NCBI GenBank assembly: GCA_041591635.1 | Contig: JBFHRO010000091.1 | Span: 1 to 12,301 of the forward strand | Length of the DNA: 12,301 nucleotides | From: JACKOD01 sp041591635 | GTDB lineage: Bacteria > Pseudomonadota > Gammaproteobacteria > Pseudomonadales > Oleiphilaceae | Direction of reading: 5' to 3' | In this document: positions 1 to 6,397 of the stretch, one piece after another | Layout: the number at the start of each line of letters is the position of its first letter | Position numbering within the stretch: the first letter of the stretch is position 1 | Position numbers and translations under genes: made by a program | The notes under the pieces: generated by a model | What the model saw: only the letters and a program-made list of their open reading frames with translations | Databases searched by the model: none | What the model was told of the DNA's origin: nothing

Positions 1-1
1 G

Positions 2-1102
2 CTCAGTGAAGGACTCAATGCGCTGGTGAGCAGTGCCGATGACTTTGTCGGCGATGTAGGTACCGTCTTTGCTGCCATGGCAGAGGGTAACCTGACACTG
101 AAACTGGCCAAAACCTATCGCGGCGATTTCGACCGAATCAAGCAAAATGCCAACAGCACCATCGACAAACTGACCGCCATCATCACCGAGCTGCACGAAG
201 CAGCAAACGCCATCAATCTGGCTGCCGGAGAAATCGCTCAGGGCAATGCCGATCTGAGCCAGCGCACAGAAGAACAGGCAAGTTCACTGGAAGAAACCGC
301 CGCCAGCATGGAACAGATTGCTGCAACCGTAAAAGAGAGCGCGGAACATGCCGGCCTCGCCCGAGGGCTGTCGGTCAGGGCGAGTCAGGAAGCCCAGCAG
401 GGCGGCCAAATCGTGCAGAAAGCCGTTGCCGCCATGGCCGACACCCTCAATGCCAGCAAGCGCATTCATGACATTATCGGTGTAATTGACGAAATTGCCT
501 TTCAAACCAACCTGCTGGCGCTCAATGCGGCGGTCGAAGCGGCGCGTGCGGGCGATCAGGGACGGGGCTTTGCGGTAGTCGCGGCCGAAGTTCGAAATCT
601 CTCCCGGCGTTCGGCGAGCGCCGCGAAAGAAATCAAAACCCTGATTCGAGACAGCGTTGAAAAAGTGGAAGCGGGCGCTTCGCTGGTCAATGCCTCGGGT
701 GAAACCCTGCAAACCATTGTGCGCGCTGTCGACGAGGTAGCCACCTGTATCAATCAGGTCAGCCAGGCGGCCAGTGAACAACGCTCGGGCATTAAACAAA
801 TCCACCAGGCCATCTCGCAAATGGATGAGATGACGCAACAAAATGCCGCCTTGGTAGAAGAAGCAGCGGCGGCCAGCGAATCCATGTCAGAGCAGGCGCG
901 AAACATGACGCAAATGATCAACTTTTTTGATACCGGCAACCGTGGTGAACCCGAAGAATCCGGGGTGCCTGACATGCGCAGCCACCGTCAACCCAGGCGA
1001 TTGCCTTCGTACAACACAAGGCAGGCAGCCGCCTCTCCCCCCTCATCCCAGCGAAAGGTCGCGCGGTTTTCCCGCTCCGATGAAGAATGGGAGGATTTCT
1101 GA
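2..1102 (+). CDS. Methyl-accepting chemotaxis protein, C-terminal part (5' end outside window)
   Basis: The reading frame is open from base 2, so the N-terminal sensor, transmembrane segments and start codon lie upstream; the GTG at 26 is an internal valine. The visible 366 residues begin in HAMP/linker sequence (GNLTLKLAKTYRGDFDRI), then form a long helical hairpin. It has methylation-helix signatures (SSLEETAASMEQI and QNAALVEEAAAASESM), each with paired Glu/Gln-type sites. Between them is the near-invariant signalling tip around DEIAFQTNLLALNAAVEAAR, which in this family contacts CheA and CheW. After the coiled coil comes a linker of about 50 residues rich in Pro, Ser and Arg, ending in EWEDF. 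That fits the aromatic-x-x-aromatic tether pentapeptide (NWETF in E. coli Tsr/Tar) that binds CheR and CheB. The ligand cannot be inferred. The gene converges on thyA, 33 bp away, with no strong terminator visible between them. Confidence 0.95.
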   Translation, partial: LSEGLNALVSSADDFVGDVGTVFAAMAEGNLTLKLAKTYRGDFDRIKQNANSTIDKLTAIITELHEAANAINLAAGEIAQGNADLSQRTEEQASSLEETAASMEQIAATVKESAEHAGLARGLSVRASQEAQQGGQIVQKAVAAMADTLNASKRIHDIIGVIDEIAFQTNLLALNAAVEAARAGDQGRGFAVVAAEVRNLSRRSASAAKEIKTLIRDSVEKVEAGASLVNASGETLQTIVRAVDEVATCINQVSQAASEQRSGIKQIHQAISQMDEMTQQNAALVEEAAAASESMSEQARNMTQMINFFDTGNRGEPEESGVPDMRSHRQPRRLPSYNTRQAAASPPSSQRKVARFSRSDEEWEDF

Positions 1103-1135
1103 CACCCTCCCCGGGTTGATGTTCGAGACGTGATG

Positions 1136-1975
1136 CTAGATAGCAATCGGCGCTTTGATCGGCGGCCAGGGGTCGTAACCTTCGAACACAAAATCCTCGA
1201 ACCGGTAATCAAAGATAGACGCAGGCTTGCGCTGTATTCTCAAGATTGGAAGCGGCCTTGGCTCGCGGCGCAACTGCTCGAACACGATCGTTTCGGTCAG
1301 ATGATTCTGATACAGATGGCAATCCCCAAAGGTATGCACAAACTCGCCCACACCAAGGTCGCATTGCTGGGCAATCATGTGCGTCAGCAAGGCATAGCTG
1401 GCAATATTGAAAGGCACCCCCAGAAATAGATCGGCACTGCGCTGATAAAGCTGGCATGAGAGTTTGCCGTTGGCGACATAAAACTGAAACAAGCAATGGC
1501 AAGGCGCCAGCGCCATGCGCCCCTGCACCACATTCGCCTGTGGCGATATCCGCTCGTCGGGCAGTTCGGCCGGGTTCCAGGCCGACACAATCAGCCTTCG
1601 TGAATCGGGCTTGTTGCGGATCTGTTCAATCAGCTCGGCAATCTGATCCAGACTTCCCCCATCAGGGGTGGCCCAGCTGCGCCATTGTTTACCGTAAATG
1701 GGCCCCAGTTCACCGCTTTCAGTGGCCCATTCATTCCAGATCGACACCCCCTGGTCGCGTAACCAGTTGTTGTCGGTAGAACCATTAAGAAACCAGATCA
1801 ACTCCAGGATCACGCTCTTGACGTGGATTTTTTTGGTCGTCAGCAAGGGGAAACCGGCATTAAGATCAAATCGCAACTGTCGACCAAACACCGAGCGGGT
1901 TCCCACACCGGTTCTATCCCCCTTGTCAACGCCATGTTCAATCACATCACGCACCAAATCCAGATAGGCTTGCAT
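1136..1975 (-). CDS. thyA: Thymidylate synthase
   Basis: A 279-residue ThyA that converts dUMP and 5,10-methylene-THF to dTMP and dihydrofolate in the cytoplasm. It follows the E. coli protein nearly residue for residue: DRTGVGT (phosphate-binding Arg region), IWNEWA, GPIYGKQWR, the nucleophile in ALAPCHC (Cys159), QLYQRSADLFLGVPFNIASYALL, and a C-terminal IKAPIAI, the mobile tail that closes over the folate. It is 15 residues longer than the 264-residue E. coli enzyme by my alignment from memory. About 13 of these sit just before the catalytic loop (within PDERISPQANVVQGR) and two lie near residue 245. Such a longer form occurs in other gammaproteobacteria, so I read it as a lineage variant. 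The start is ATG, preceded by an AAGGAG formed by the last codons of lgt, 6 bp upstream; this implies co-transcription and probably coupled translation. Confidence 0.97.
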   Translation of the reverse strand: MQAYLDLVRDVIEHGVDKGDRTGVGTRSVFGRQLRFDLNAGFPLLTTKKIHVKSVILELIWFLNGSTDNNWLRDQGVSIWNEWATESGELGPIYGKQWRSWATPDGGSLDQIAELIEQIRNKPDSRRLIVSAWNPAELPDERISPQANVVQGRMALAPCHCLFQFYVANGKLSCQLYQRSADLFLGVPFNIASYALLTHMIAQQCDLGVGEFVHTFGDCHLYQNHLTETIVFEQLRREPRPLPILRIQRKPASIFDYRFEDFVFEGYDPWPPIKAPIAI

Positions 1976-1981
1976 AAGGTT

Positions 1982-2791
1982 TTACTCCTTGACCGATGAA
2001 GCGGAAACAGACTGGCGGCGATAAGCCAATACCATCATGGCGATACCGAGCGCGATCATGGGAAGCGACAACAGCTGCCCCATGGTGACCCAGCCCCACG
2101 CCAGGTAGCCAATGTGGGCATCCGGCTCGCGCACAAACTCCACCAGCACGCGAAACAGACCATAGCAGGCCAGAAACAGCCCTGACACCGCCATGGCGGG
2201 GCGCGGCCGGGACGAAAACCACCAAAGTACGGTAAAGAAAACGACGCCTTCCAGCGCAAACTGGTACAGCTGGGAAGGATGACGGGCAAGCTGCAGAGGA
2301 TCATTGGGAAACACCATGGCCCAGGCAACATCGGTTTCCCGGCCCCACAGTTCGCCCCCGATAAAATTGCCAATCCGCCCGGCACCCAGACCAAAAGGCA
2401 CGAGCGGCGCCAAAAAGTCGGTTATCTGGAAAAAGGTTTTTCCCAGTGTTCTGGCGTACCAGAACATCGCCACTATCACCCCCATCAGGCCGCCGTGAAA
2501 GGACATCCCGCCTTCCCAGATCTTGAACAGCCACAAAGGGTCAGCCACAAACCGGTCGAAGTTGTAAAAAAACACATAACCAAACCGTCCGCCCAGAATG
2601 ACCCCAAGCGCGCCGTAAAAAATCAGATCCGCCAGCTGATCCTGATTAACGGGCGCATCGCTACGCTGACAGCGCCGCTTGCCAAGAAACCAGACGGCGG
2701 CAAAGCCCGCCAGATACATAAGACCATACCAATGGATTTTGAGCGGGCCCAGGTGAAGGGCCACCGGATCAATCTGAGGATACTGGAGCAT
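1982..2791 (-). CDS. lgt: Phosphatidylglycerol:prolipoprotein diacylglyceryl transferase
   Basis: A 269-residue multi-pass inner-membrane enzyme. It moves the diacylglyceryl group of phosphatidylglycerol onto the lipobox cysteine of prolipoproteins, the first step of lipoprotein maturation. Family signatures are clear: the N-terminal IHWYGLMYLAGF helix, H99-GGL, and GRIGNFIGGELWGR with Arg139 (equivalent to essential E. coli Arg143). HPSQLYQFALEG follows, then YGLFRVLVEFVREPD with Arg214 (equivalent to E. coli Arg239). The hydrophobic segments suit the usual seven-helix topology. The ATG at 2791 has an AGGA-type site about eight bases upstream and aligns with the normal N terminus. lgt followed by thyA is a conserved gammaproteobacterial pair. 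Expression may come from the AT-rich 75 bp upstream region, which holds a tandem repeat, or by read-through from the permease gene. Confidence 0.97.
   Translation of the reverse strand: MLQYPQIDPVALHLGPLKIHWYGLMYLAGFAAVWFLGKRRCQRSDAPVNQDQLADLIFYGALGVILGGRFGYVFFYNFDRFVADPLWLFKIWEGGMSFHGGLMGVIVAMFWYARTLGKTFFQITDFLAPLVPFGLGAGRIGNFIGGELWGRETDVAWAMVFPNDPLQLARHPSQLYQFALEGVVFFTVLWWFSSRPRPAMAVSGLFLACYGLFRVLVEFVREPDAHIGYLAWGWVTMGQLLSLPMIALGIAMMVLAYRRQSVSASSVKE
1985..1990 (-). promoter_or_regulatory. thyA ribosome binding site embedded in the end of lgt
   Basis: On the minus strand AAGGAG forms the last two sense codons of lgt (Lys-Glu), directly followed by the TAA stop and, after a nine-base spacer, the thyA ATG. 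The site fixes the thyA start and means ribosomes finishing lgt cover the thyA initiation region, which suggests coupled translation. Confidence 0.75.
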
Positions 2792-2808
2792 GAGTCAATC
2801 CTGAAAAT

Positions 2809-2840
2809 TTCGTTTTATCAAAAATTCGTTTTATCAAAAA
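2809..2840. repeat. Perfect tandem repeat, 2 x 16 bp
   Basis: The 16-mer TTCGTTTTATCAAAAA occurs at 2809-2824 and again, identically, at 2825-2840 with no spacer. It lies between the permease stop and the lgt start and is much more AT-rich than its surroundings. On the minus strand each unit contains TTGATA, a five-of-six match to a -35 box, so it may duplicate a promoter element or an operator of lgt. Function is inference; the repeat itself is seen directly. Confidence 0.9.
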
Positions 2841-2866
2841 GAGAGATAACACATCTGCAGCATGCA

Positions 2867-3679
2867 TCATGGCACAACAAATTGCAGGCCCACACACAGC
2901 AACAAGAAAGCGAACAGCTTTTTGAGCTTGTCGGCCGGTAGCCGATGGGCCAGTTTCGCCCCCACGCGAGCAAAGAGCACGCTGGTCAAAATGATGCCAA
3001 GCAAAGCCGGAAGATACACAAAGCCCAGGCTCCACGGCGGCAAGCCCGCCTGATGCCAGCCCGCAAACATGTAGGCCCCGGCGCCGGAAAGCGCAATCGG
3101 CAAGCCACAAGCAGACGAAGTCGCCACCGCCTGCTGCATTTTGACATTACACCAGGAGAGAAACGGAACGGTCAGCGACCCGCCGCCGATCCCAAAGATC
3201 GCTGAAGCCCAACCCACGAGCCCTCCGGCCACCACCAGCCCTGGCGTGCCCGGCACATCGCGCGCGGCCTTGGGCGTTAAGCCCAACCCCATCTGTGCCG
3301 CCACACACAAGGCAAACACCCCGATGATGAGCTGCAATGTCGGCCCGCTGAGGATCGCGGCCGTCTGCCCCCCCAGGAAGGCTCCGACCAATATACCCAC
3401 CGCCATGGGCCGCACCAGGGGCCAGCGCACCGCTCCCCGCTGGTGATGGGCCCGCACCGAACTGATCGAGGTGAAAATGATGGTTGCCAGCGAGGTCCCC
3501 ACCGCCATGTGCGTGAGCACCTCAACCCCAATCCCTTGCTGGGTAAAGCCGAACACCAGCGCCGGCACAATAATCAAACCGCCGCCCACACCAAAGAGCC
3601 CGGCCAGAACGCCAGCCACCGCCCCCAGTCCCAGATAAAGGCCTATTTCGATGATTAACGAGCCCAAAACATCCATCAT
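2867..3679 (-). CDS. TauE/SafE-family (UPF0721) membrane permease
   Basis: A 270-residue very hydrophobic protein with about eight predicted membrane helices. It carries the hallmark internal duplication of the family: GLFGVGGGLIIVPAL at about residues 27-41 and IFGIGGGSLTVPFL at 161-174, one per half. The first half also has THMAVGTSLATI (56-67) and the second half AVATSSACGLP, the paired T/S-rich helices typical of the family. Characterised relatives export sulfite, sulfoacetate or related organosulfur anions, but most members have no known substrate and nothing here identifies one; no sulfur-metabolism gene is adjacent. The start is ATG-ATG with a GAGG seven bases before the first ATG. It is transcribed toward lgt from the intergenic region shared with the NRDE gene. 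Confidence 0.9.
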   Translation of the reverse strand: MMDVLGSLIIEIGLYLGLGAVAGVLAGLFGVGGGLIIVPALVFGFTQQGIGVEVLTHMAVGTSLATIIFTSISSVRAHHQRGAVRWPLVRPMAVGILVGAFLGGQTAAILSGPTLQLIIGVFALCVAAQMGLGLTPKAARDVPGTPGLVVAGGLVGWASAIFGIGGGSLTVPFLSWCNVKMQQAVATSSACGLPIALSGAGAYMFAGWHQAGLPPWSLGFVYLPALLGIILTSVLFARVGAKLAHRLPADKLKKLFAFLLLCVGLQFVVP

Positions 3680-3803
3680 CCACCTGCCTCAGTTTAAAAA
3701 GCCGGTTATGATACACCAATCCGGGGCCCGGTCTTTACTGTACTGCGCAGAGGCAGTGCCGCACCAACCCGCATCGCAAAAATAGACTCCCTACGAGATC
3801 GCC
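3680..3803. promoter_or_regulatory. Divergent intergenic region between permease and NRDE gene
   Basis: These 124 bp must hold the start signals of both flanking genes. On the plus strand TATGAT at 3707-3712 is a good -10 match, but its -35 (near 3684-3689) is poor. A perfect palindrome CCGGG-G-CCCGG lies at 3721-3731. At 3740-3759 there is a hairpin-capable inverted repeat with arms GTACTGC and GCAGTGC (one G-U pair), loop six bases. I cannot assign either element to a regulator. Confidence 0.35.
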
Positions 3804-4586
3804 ATGTGTCTGATCAGTTTTTCCTGGAACCCCGATCACCCGCGTCGTCTGGTGCTGGTCGCCAACCGCGACGAGTTCTACCGGCGCCCTACCGCCCAAA
3901 TGACGTTCTGGCACGAGAACGCCTCTCTGCTGGCCGGCAAGGATCTGCTACACCTGGGAACCTGGATGGGCGTGACCACTCACGGGCGCTTTGCCGCTAT
4001 CACCAATTATCGCGGCAGGGAAACACGCACCCGGCTTCGATCACGCGGGCACCTGCCACAGCAGTATCTCGAAGGCACCGAATCCCCCATGGCCTTTGCC
4101 CGGCAACTCACCGCAACCGCCGACCAATACGGGGGCTTCAACCTGCTGCTGGGAGACAATGACACCCTGGTCTACTACTCCAACAAGAGCGCCCAACCGC
4201 CGGTGTGCTTGCCTGCGGGGCTCTATGGGCTGAGTAACCACTTGCTCGACACCCCCTGGCCCAAGGTGGTCAAAGCCAAATGGCAACTGGCTAGCCTGTT
4301 GAGAGATACCCCCCATCCTCAAACAGAAACCTTGTTGACATTACTGCAAGACAAACGCATCGCGCTTGATCACGAATTGCCCGATACGGGCGTGGGAAGG
4401 GAATTCGAACGCTTGCTCTCGGCCCAGTTTATTCACAGTCCGATCTACGGAACACGGGCAACCACCGCGTTGATTGTTGACAAGAAAACAGGAATCCAGG
4501 TGGCAGAGCAGAGTTTCACCTATCAGGGGCCTCTCGAACCGGCGGTCACTTTTCACCTGAACCCAGGTCAAAACGCCACCGGATAA
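3804..4586 (+). CDS. NRDE/TANGO2-family protein
   Basis: A 260-residue cytoplasmic protein that opens with MCLISF and carries the family-naming tetrad NRDE at residues 21-24, followed by FYRRP. Further family blocks are LLAGKDLLHLGTWMGVTTHGRFAAITNYR at about 46-74, QYGGFNLLLGD near 110-120, and GLYGLSNHLLDTPWPKV near 140-155. Cys2 right after the initiator Met is conserved and has been likened to N-terminal nucleophile hydrolases. Eukaryotic TANGO2/HRG-9 and a Shewanella homologue have been linked to haem trafficking; whether this protein does the same is inference. The length matches bacterial members. The start is chosen because MC is invariant in the family; the upstream ribosome binding site is weak. 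It ends 13 bp from the convergent PilZ gene. Confidence 0.85.
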   Translation: MCLISFSWNPDHPRRLVLVANRDEFYRRPTAQMTFWHENASLLAGKDLLHLGTWMGVTTHGRFAAITNYRGRETRTRLRSRGHLPQQYLEGTESPMAFARQLTATADQYGGFNLLLGDNDTLVYYSNKSAQPPVCLPAGLYGLSNHLLDTPWPKVVKAKWQLASLLRDTPHPQTETLLTLLQDKRIALDHELPDTGVGREFERLLSAQFIHSPIYGTRATTALIVDKKTGIQVAEQSFTYQGPLEPAVTFHLNPGQNATG

Positions 4587-4599
4587 CCCGAAATCTTTC

Positions 4600-5190
4600 T
4601 CAGCCGGCCGCTTCGTCGCCGCGCTCGCGCGCTTCGCGCCGGCGCCGCAACTCCACACTCTGGCGCTTCATCACGTGTTGCACCAGCATTTCCTGCACCT
4701 CTTCCTCCATGTTGACGAAATCACCGCGCACCAGCCACAGCGGTGTTTCATGGGGCTCAGACACTTGCTCGCAACCCACAACGACGGTAGCCAGACGCAG
4801 CCGCAGATTGGACGAGAGAATCATCATGTCGAGTTGCAACAAACTGCCCACAGGCCACGCGCTCGCCGCCTTAAATCCGATACCGCAGGCACTGAGGCTG
4901 ACTTCGTGGTGGCGCAGGGGCGCCCCCTCATCGTCGCCCGCGAGACTTTTTCCAAGGCTCAAAGCAAGATTGATTTTACGATTGAACAGTTCCAGCAGCT
5001 CGTGTACCGCCGGCTGGGATGCACGCAAGGTTTCGAGTGTGCTGACCACCGCGCTTTCGAGTTTGAGCATTTCTGCCTCGGCAAAGCGCCTATCCATCGG
5101 CGAGGCACCGGGAACAGGTGCCTCAGGCATCAGGCGGCAGGCCAGTCCAACTTCATCTGTCACACGAAAATAGCGGCGTCTTTCGTTCAC
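4600..5190 (-). CDS. Atypical PilZ-domain protein (tPilZ-like), possible c-di-GMP or stator-associated regulator
   Basis: A 196-residue soluble protein without signal peptide. It begins ERRRYFRV, where Arg5 and Arg9 fit the PilZ RxxxR switch. A region rich in predicted helix with hydrophobic spacing follows (about residues 33-83, MLKLESAVVSTLETL onward). Only then comes the second PilZ motif, SLSACG at 98-103, where the usual Asp/Asn is Ser. Beta-strand-like segments and a charged C-terminal helix (about 165-196) complete it. A helix inserted between the two motifs is the hallmark of the tetramer-forming tPilZ family known from Xanthomonas, whose studied member does not bind c-di-GMP. The start is GTG, with AGAGG about six bases upstream. 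The gene follows pomB in the same direction after 93 bp without a clear terminator, so it may be co-expressed with the stator genes. Binding of c-di-GMP is uncertain because of the altered motif. Confidence 0.72.
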   Translation of the reverse strand: MNERRRYFRVTDEVGLACRLMPEAPVPGASPMDRRFAEAEMLKLESAVVSTLETLRASQPAVHELLELFNRKINLALSLGKSLAGDDEGAPLRHHEVSLSACGIGFKAASAWPVGSLLQLDMMILSSNLRLRLATVVVGCEQVSEPHETPLWLVRGDFVNMEEEVQEMLVQHVMKRQSVELRRRREARERGDEAAG

Positions 5191-5283
5191 ACTGACCTCT
5201 CTTCAAACCTCGTGGAAAGTATTTTGTTCTTGTTCTGCAGAAAGCCTTCCTTCACCGGTACAACGGCGACAGAAGCATCAGGC

Positions 5284-6270
5284 CTAAAATATCTCGTCCT
5301 GAGACAAACCCCGATACTCACTTTCTGTTCCCAATTCCCGTGATTGCCCACGGGCACGGTCAAGATCCTCCTTGATTTTCGGATCAGCCGCCTGTTGCAA
5401 CACGATTTCCACCCGCCGGTTGCGGGCGCGGTTTTCCGAATTGTCGTTGGGCACCAGCGGCTGGGTGTCAGCAAAACCGGCCACCGAGAACCGGCTGGGA
5501 TCCAGTTGCCCATCGTCAAACAAACCGTGCGCCACTTCCAGTGCCCGCGCCACTGACAAATCCCAGTTCGACGGAAAACGTGCGGTCTTGATGGGCACAT
5601 CATCCGTGTGTCCCTCGATGGAAATGGAGCCTTCTATGCCTTTAAGTATAGTCACCAGCTTGTCCAGCACCGGGTAAAACTCGGTCTGCAGTTCCGCCGA
5701 GCCCGAGGCAAAGGAGCCTTTTTCCTGCACCCGAATAATGATCTTTCTTCCCTTGGTCTCGATTTCGACCATATTGTTGCGTACTTCCTTTTCGAGCTTG
5801 GCCGCCATTTCCATGGCATTGTTTTCGGCCTTCTCCACGATTTCCTGGATTTTCTGAATCACGATCTGGTTCTGGGCGCTTTCCTGGCTGGTGGTGTCCT
5901 GAGAGCACTGCTCCTCAATGGCTTTTTCAATCGGCGCCTGACAGAGCACTTTCAGGGTTTGCTCTTCGGTGTCGGTGGTCACCTGCATCACCACCTGAAT
6001 GGGCGAAGGGTCGGGCTTGCCGGGTGAGAACTCCTGCGCAATGATGCTGGTGCCCTTGGGGATATCATTCACGTTGACCTGATTCTGCACGCCAAAGGCT
6101 TCACGCATGGAACCGGCCAGGCGCTTGAACTTGAGCACATCCATTTCAGCAAACGAAAGCAGAAGCACGAAAAAGCACATCAGCAGCGACATGAGATCGG
6201 CAAAGGTCGCCATCCACAACGGGAGCGAGGGCGGGCATTCGCAGGGGGCTGCGTCGTCTTCATCACTCAT
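5284..6270 (-). CDS. pomB: Sodium-type flagellar stator protein PomB (MotB family)
   Basis: A 328-residue inner-membrane protein. With PomA it forms the stator that couples ion flow to flagellar rotation and anchors to peptidoglycan. A short cytoplasmic N terminus (CECPPSLPLWM) precedes one membrane helix, TFADLMSLLMCFFVLLLSF, with the ion-binding Asp at residue 25. The plug/linker region IPKGTSIIAQEF near 70-81 is close to Vibrio PomB. The C-terminal OmpA-like domain shows SIEGHTDDVPI, SNWDLSVARA and ENRARNRRVEI, the peptidoglycan-binding signature. Sodium use is inferred from PomB-like sequence. The periplasmic linker carries Cys110 and Cys122, and a predicted charged coiled coil spans about 135-170. 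The start is ATG with only a weak AAGG eleven bases upstream; no in-frame extension is possible because a TAG lies two codons upstream. The 127 bp gap to pomA is long for this gene pair. Confidence 0.96.
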   Translation of the reverse strand: MSDEDDAAPCECPPSLPLWMATFADLMSLLMCFFVLLLSFAEMDVLKFKRLAGSMREAFGVQNQVNVNDIPKGTSIIAQEFSPGKPDPSPIQVVMQVTTDTEEQTLKVLCQAPIEKAIEEQCSQDTTSQESAQNQIVIQKIQEIVEKAENNAMEMAAKLEKEVRNNMVEIETKGRKIIIRVQEKGSFASGSAELQTEFYPVLDKLVTILKGIEGSISIEGHTDDVPIKTARFPSNWDLSVARALEVAHGLFDDGQLDPSRFSVAGFADTQPLVPNDNSENRARNRRVEIVLQQAADPKIKEDLDRARGQSRELGTESEYRGLSQDEIF

Positions 6271-6397
6271 GCAGTACTAAACCTTGTGTCTATCTTCATC
6301 TTCTATCGTCGGATCGGTACGTCAGCGCAGCGAGGGGGTAAACAACAAAGCTGTCGTCAAGACAGGCCAAGGCTCCGATGGCGTCTGCGATCACCCG
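6271..6397 (-). other. Long spacer between pomA and pomB
   Basis: pomA and pomB are usually almost contiguous; here 127 bp separate them. On the minus strand the spacer holds an inverted repeat, CTGTC-TTGAC-GACAG (6351-6365), and a ten-codon reading frame (6299 down to 6267, MKIDTRFSTA). The stop of this frame overlaps the pomB start as ATGA. Neither frame extension nor a convincing ribosome binding site turns it into a normal gene. It may be only a longer untranslated spacer. Confidence 0.4.

Noticed and set aside
284..841. 185-codon open frame antisense to the chemoreceptor
   Set aside because: It lies wholly opposite a well-supported conserved coding sequence, has no recognisable family features, and reflects codon bias of the real gene.
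1103..1135. Intrinsic terminator between the chemoreceptor and thyA
   Set aside because: Only a four-base ACCC/GGGT repeat is present with no T-run.
2279..2941. 220-codon plus-strand frame across lgt and its upstream region
   Set aside because: Antisense to conserved lgt and the end of the permease gene; the product is basic, low in structure and resembles no family.
4675..5343. 222-codon plus-strand frame opposite the PilZ gene
   Set aside because: The minus-strand PilZ frame has a ribosome binding site and PilZ motifs; the opposite product has none.
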